A stretch of 64,000 bases of DNA from Phallusia mammillata (Eukaryota; Chordata; Ascidiacea; Phlebobranchia; Ascidiidae), in the NCBI GenBank assembly GCA_003260075.1, contig QLIY01000248.1:62001-126000 (forward strand), given 5' to 3'. Both the position numbers and the translations under genes were made by a program. The notes below the pieces were generated by a model that was not told the DNA's origin, ran no database searches, and saw nothing but the letters and a program-made list of their open reading frames with translations. This document shows, piece by piece, positions 62,601 to 64,000 of the stretch (position 1 is its first letter; every line of letters begins with the position of its first letter).

Positions 62601-64000
62601 ACTGGAAGGGGATTAATAATGTAAGTGTTGCCCTTTACTGATTCAACATCCTCCTCTGAGATGGATGGCAGTGATACTGAAGCCAAACTACGGAAGGTGG
62701 GGCCAATATCCAATAAAGGTCCACCAGAAATTCTTGCTGGCTTCACAACCTTTGCTGGGCAAACATTTTCATCTGTTGGTTGGTTAGGTTTGGTAGATAG
62801 GGTGTTTACCAAAAGTTCAGAGACATCTGAAGAATCAATGGTCAGTTTGACTGTCCACTTTGTTGAATTATCAGAGGGGGGGTTTATGAACTCAACTCGT
62901 AGGTTTTTTTCACCTTCAGTCAAACTTTTAAACAGCTTCAAAGAATCATCTGAGCTTTCATCTAAATGATTTTCCAGAGAAAGAGAGCAATGTATAGCCA
63001 ACGGTGGGTAAGATTTGTACTCATCTGGCATTGTGAAAAGCTGCTGATTTTCAACTTCAATTATTTCCCCTGAATCAATCATGCCCACTGTAAACCAATC
63101 ACATCCAATATGGAGAACTACACATCGGTCATATTCATCTTGATTATCTTTTTTAAACAAGCACAGCATAGATACCTCGGCAGATTCTGCAGGTTTGATG
63201 ATAGAGCAGGGCTCTCTGTCAGCAATGAGAAAGTATGGTTGGACGTAGAAGCTCTGAATCGTATTCACATGAGACACAAAGCCTTCATGGACATCACCTT
63301 CACAAATAGGGGCTTTTGGCAAGAGTTGAGAAACAGTCAACCATTCATTGGAAAACAGCTGATCTCTGGTGTTTGGGGAAACCAATACATTCTGATCCAA
63401 TCTTGGCTTTTTACATGGACTTTCAATTGCATCCTTGAGGGGCGAGCTAGGGCGCTTATGATCTTCTTGAGCTTCAGTGGTTGCAAAACTCTTATCGCCA
63501 TCTGCACCAATTGTTGATGGGTGAATGGGTTGTTCAGAAGAATTGGCAGTTTTGGTAAGGATATGCTCTGTTTGTTCAAGCAGTTTTGAATTTGGTGCTT
63601 CTTGAACTATCATGTTCTTCAGCTGCAGCAATAATGCATGTACAGAACTGTGATTTCCTTCAACAGCTTGAAAGTCATTTGTCTGGTTTTGAGGCTTTTT
63701 CACTCCGTCAACACCTGTAATCAGTATATCTGGAAGCAGGGGAGTAGAAACTGCACAGGGGTCAAACCCACCAGGTTCAGTGTCAGATTTTTCTGTTTTG
63801 AGGTTAGGATTATGTCTTGGCACCTGTGTAAGAAGCAAAAGCTCCACACGCCATTTGGGAATTGTAAAGTTTGAAACATAATATGTTTCAACTGCTCGGA
63901 ATGTTATCAACACATTTTGGCCAACAACATCACCTGCAAAATGTTCATCACCATTCAAAATGTCAGTGTCCAGTAAACTACAGCAAATTGCAGAAGCAGG
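59550..64000 (-). CDS. Multi-Tudor-domain protein, C-terminal 991 residues (5' end outside window)
   Basis: Ten exons join in one frame and run off the right edge. Extended Tudor domains bind methylated arginines, typically on PIWI proteins in germ granules. The first 40 or so residues (CCSLLDTDILNG, NVLITFRAVETYYVSNFTIP) look like the end of one extended Tudor domain. After a linker with a KRPSSPLK...CKKPR basic pair, a second lies at about 62804-63292: FVSHVNTIQSFYVQPYF, DRCVVLHIGCDWFTVGMIDS and YPPLAIHCSL, then DVSELLVNTL. The remaining 600 residues are acidic and low in complexity. Long acidic tails occur in TDRD6-like proteins, but I cannot name the paralogue. Exons are 62512-64000, 62259-62334, 62154-62200, 62002-62081, 61873-61943, 60787-61613, 60547-60630, 60409-60480, 59769-59861 and 59550-59686. 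Confidence 0.85.
59769..59861 (-). CDS. Tudor gene exon: tail
   Basis: 93 nt, phase 1 to 1. It encodes DQFLSTPKHSGASQEPEETS then IYSTPLSEYND, a Ser/Thr-Pro-rich stretch. Confidence 0.75.
59884..60365. mobile_element. hAT-type MITE within a Tudor-gene intron
   Basis: CAGTGGTTTCCAACC at the left pairs with GGTTGGGAACCACTG at the right. Flanks TTGTATAG (59876-59883) and CTGTATAG (60366-60373) match at 7 of 8 positions. It is 482 bp and noncoding, and makes up most of the intron 59862-60408. Confidence 0.85.
60409..60480 (-). CDS. Tudor gene exon: tail
   Basis: 72 nt, phase 1 to 1. It encodes VAGKITEDVIKDAIQESFSP then DAIK. The preceding exon ends with a similar acidic QEAIS phrase, which hints at an old internal exon duplication. 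Confidence 0.7.
60547..60630 (-). CDS. Tudor gene exon: tail
   Basis: 84 nt, phase 1 to 1. It encodes YQCLDDISTKTTDIEANEEN then AVQEAIS. Donor GTTTTG is weak. Confidence 0.7.
60787..61613 (-). CDS. Tudor gene exon: long acidic tail
   Basis: 827 nt, phase 2 to 1. It opens with SNSEDDEDEDKNVQADNSQ and stays rich in Glu, Ser, Asp and Asn (for example SSEKLKAELK-type patches). No folded domain is visible. One short possible helix, FMKIAENIVQQVCNKAVAIV, follows the acidic start. Confidence 0.85.
61873..61943 (-). CDS. Tudor gene exon: tail
   Basis: 71 nt, phase 0 to 2. It encodes KFSVFEEPEKQSPILTAPVP then LGN. Acceptor TTTTATAG, donor GTATTT. Confidence 0.75.
62002..62081 (-). CDS. Tudor gene exon: tail
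   Basis: 80 nt, phase 1 to 0. It encodes EQPVLCLETEIDQLVRELVN and SSLTPNE. Read-through from the previous exon is also open, so intron retention cannot be excluded. Confidence 0.65.
62154..62200 (-). CDS. Tudor gene exon: short tail exon
   Basis: 47 nt, phase 2 to 1. It encodes HSQDAKFPSTEDKEA. A second donor 12 nt further (ending at 62142) would add four residues without changing frame, so either may be used. Confidence 0.65.
62259..62334 (-). CDS. Tudor gene exon: short tail exon
   Basis: 76 nt, phase 1 to 2. It encodes EIPKQISWNIYHSSSEKTPN then EIDPL. Acceptor TTTTTGTAG, donor GTATAT. Confidence 0.75.
62512..64000 (-). CDS. Tudor gene: large exon with extended Tudor domain, open at the window edge
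   Basis: At least 1489 nt, ending in phase 1 at CACCAG|GTAAGA. It holds the end of one extended Tudor domain and one complete domain. The usual DYGN loop of the methylarginine cage is replaced by DSGE (in GMIDSGEII), and the preceding WYRA is replaced by YDRC. Confidence 0.88.

Overview
The window is eukaryotic nuclear DNA with three spliced animal genes, two of them complete. It is AT-rich, most of the sequence is intron, and small DNA-transposon relics lie in introns and between genes. Single-copy exon structure, short to medium introns, hAT-type MITEs and chordate-like exon organisation of the synaptic gene suggest an invertebrate chordate, most likely an ascidian such as Ciona. This is inference; the species cannot be read from the sequence.

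Region 1-5914: no supported gene; probably upstream or 5' untranslated territory. Region 5915-45548 (+): an alpha-type neurexin. I could join 27 coding exons in one frame, giving 5709 nt or 1902 residues. They encode signal peptide, LNS1-EGF1-LNS2-LNS3-EGF2-LNS4-LNS5-EGF3-LNS6, a very long Ser/Thr/Pro and acidic stalk, a transmembrane helix and the neurexin PDZ-binding end EYYV. The locus also holds a 30-nt cassette at the vertebrate SS3 site, an 87-nt cassette at the SS4 site, a second version of the first LNS6 exon that can only be used in place of the first, and an alternative last exon with a GPI-signal-like tail and its own AATAAA.

Region 47615-55301 (-): an SLC49/FLVCR-family transporter in 11 exons, 547 residues, convergent with neurexin. 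Region 59550 to beyond 64000 (-): the last 991 residues of a multi-Tudor-domain protein in ten exons. One extended Tudor domain is complete, the end of another lies at the window edge, and a long acidic tail follows.

The sequence also carries assembly scars. Seven G-runs are each exactly 10 bases long and each separates two near-identical copies of about 60-140 bp. Three longer G-runs (58, 95 and 97) and one N are also present, and every run is G on the + strand. They look like scaffold gaps written as G, with unmerged contig overlaps around the 10-base ones. All fall in introns or upstream sequence and break no exon. Clear hAT-type MITEs with 8-bp target duplications lie at 29363-29847, 48045-48364 and 58043-58343. 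The palindrome TGACGTCA occurs 15 times, far more than composition predicts.

The three genes are not an operon and share no evident pathway: a synaptic adhesion receptor, a membrane solute transporter and a germ-granule-type Tudor protein. The strongest novelty candidate is the alternative-exon architecture of neurexin, which would change both the ligand-binding LNS6 domain and the mode of membrane attachment.
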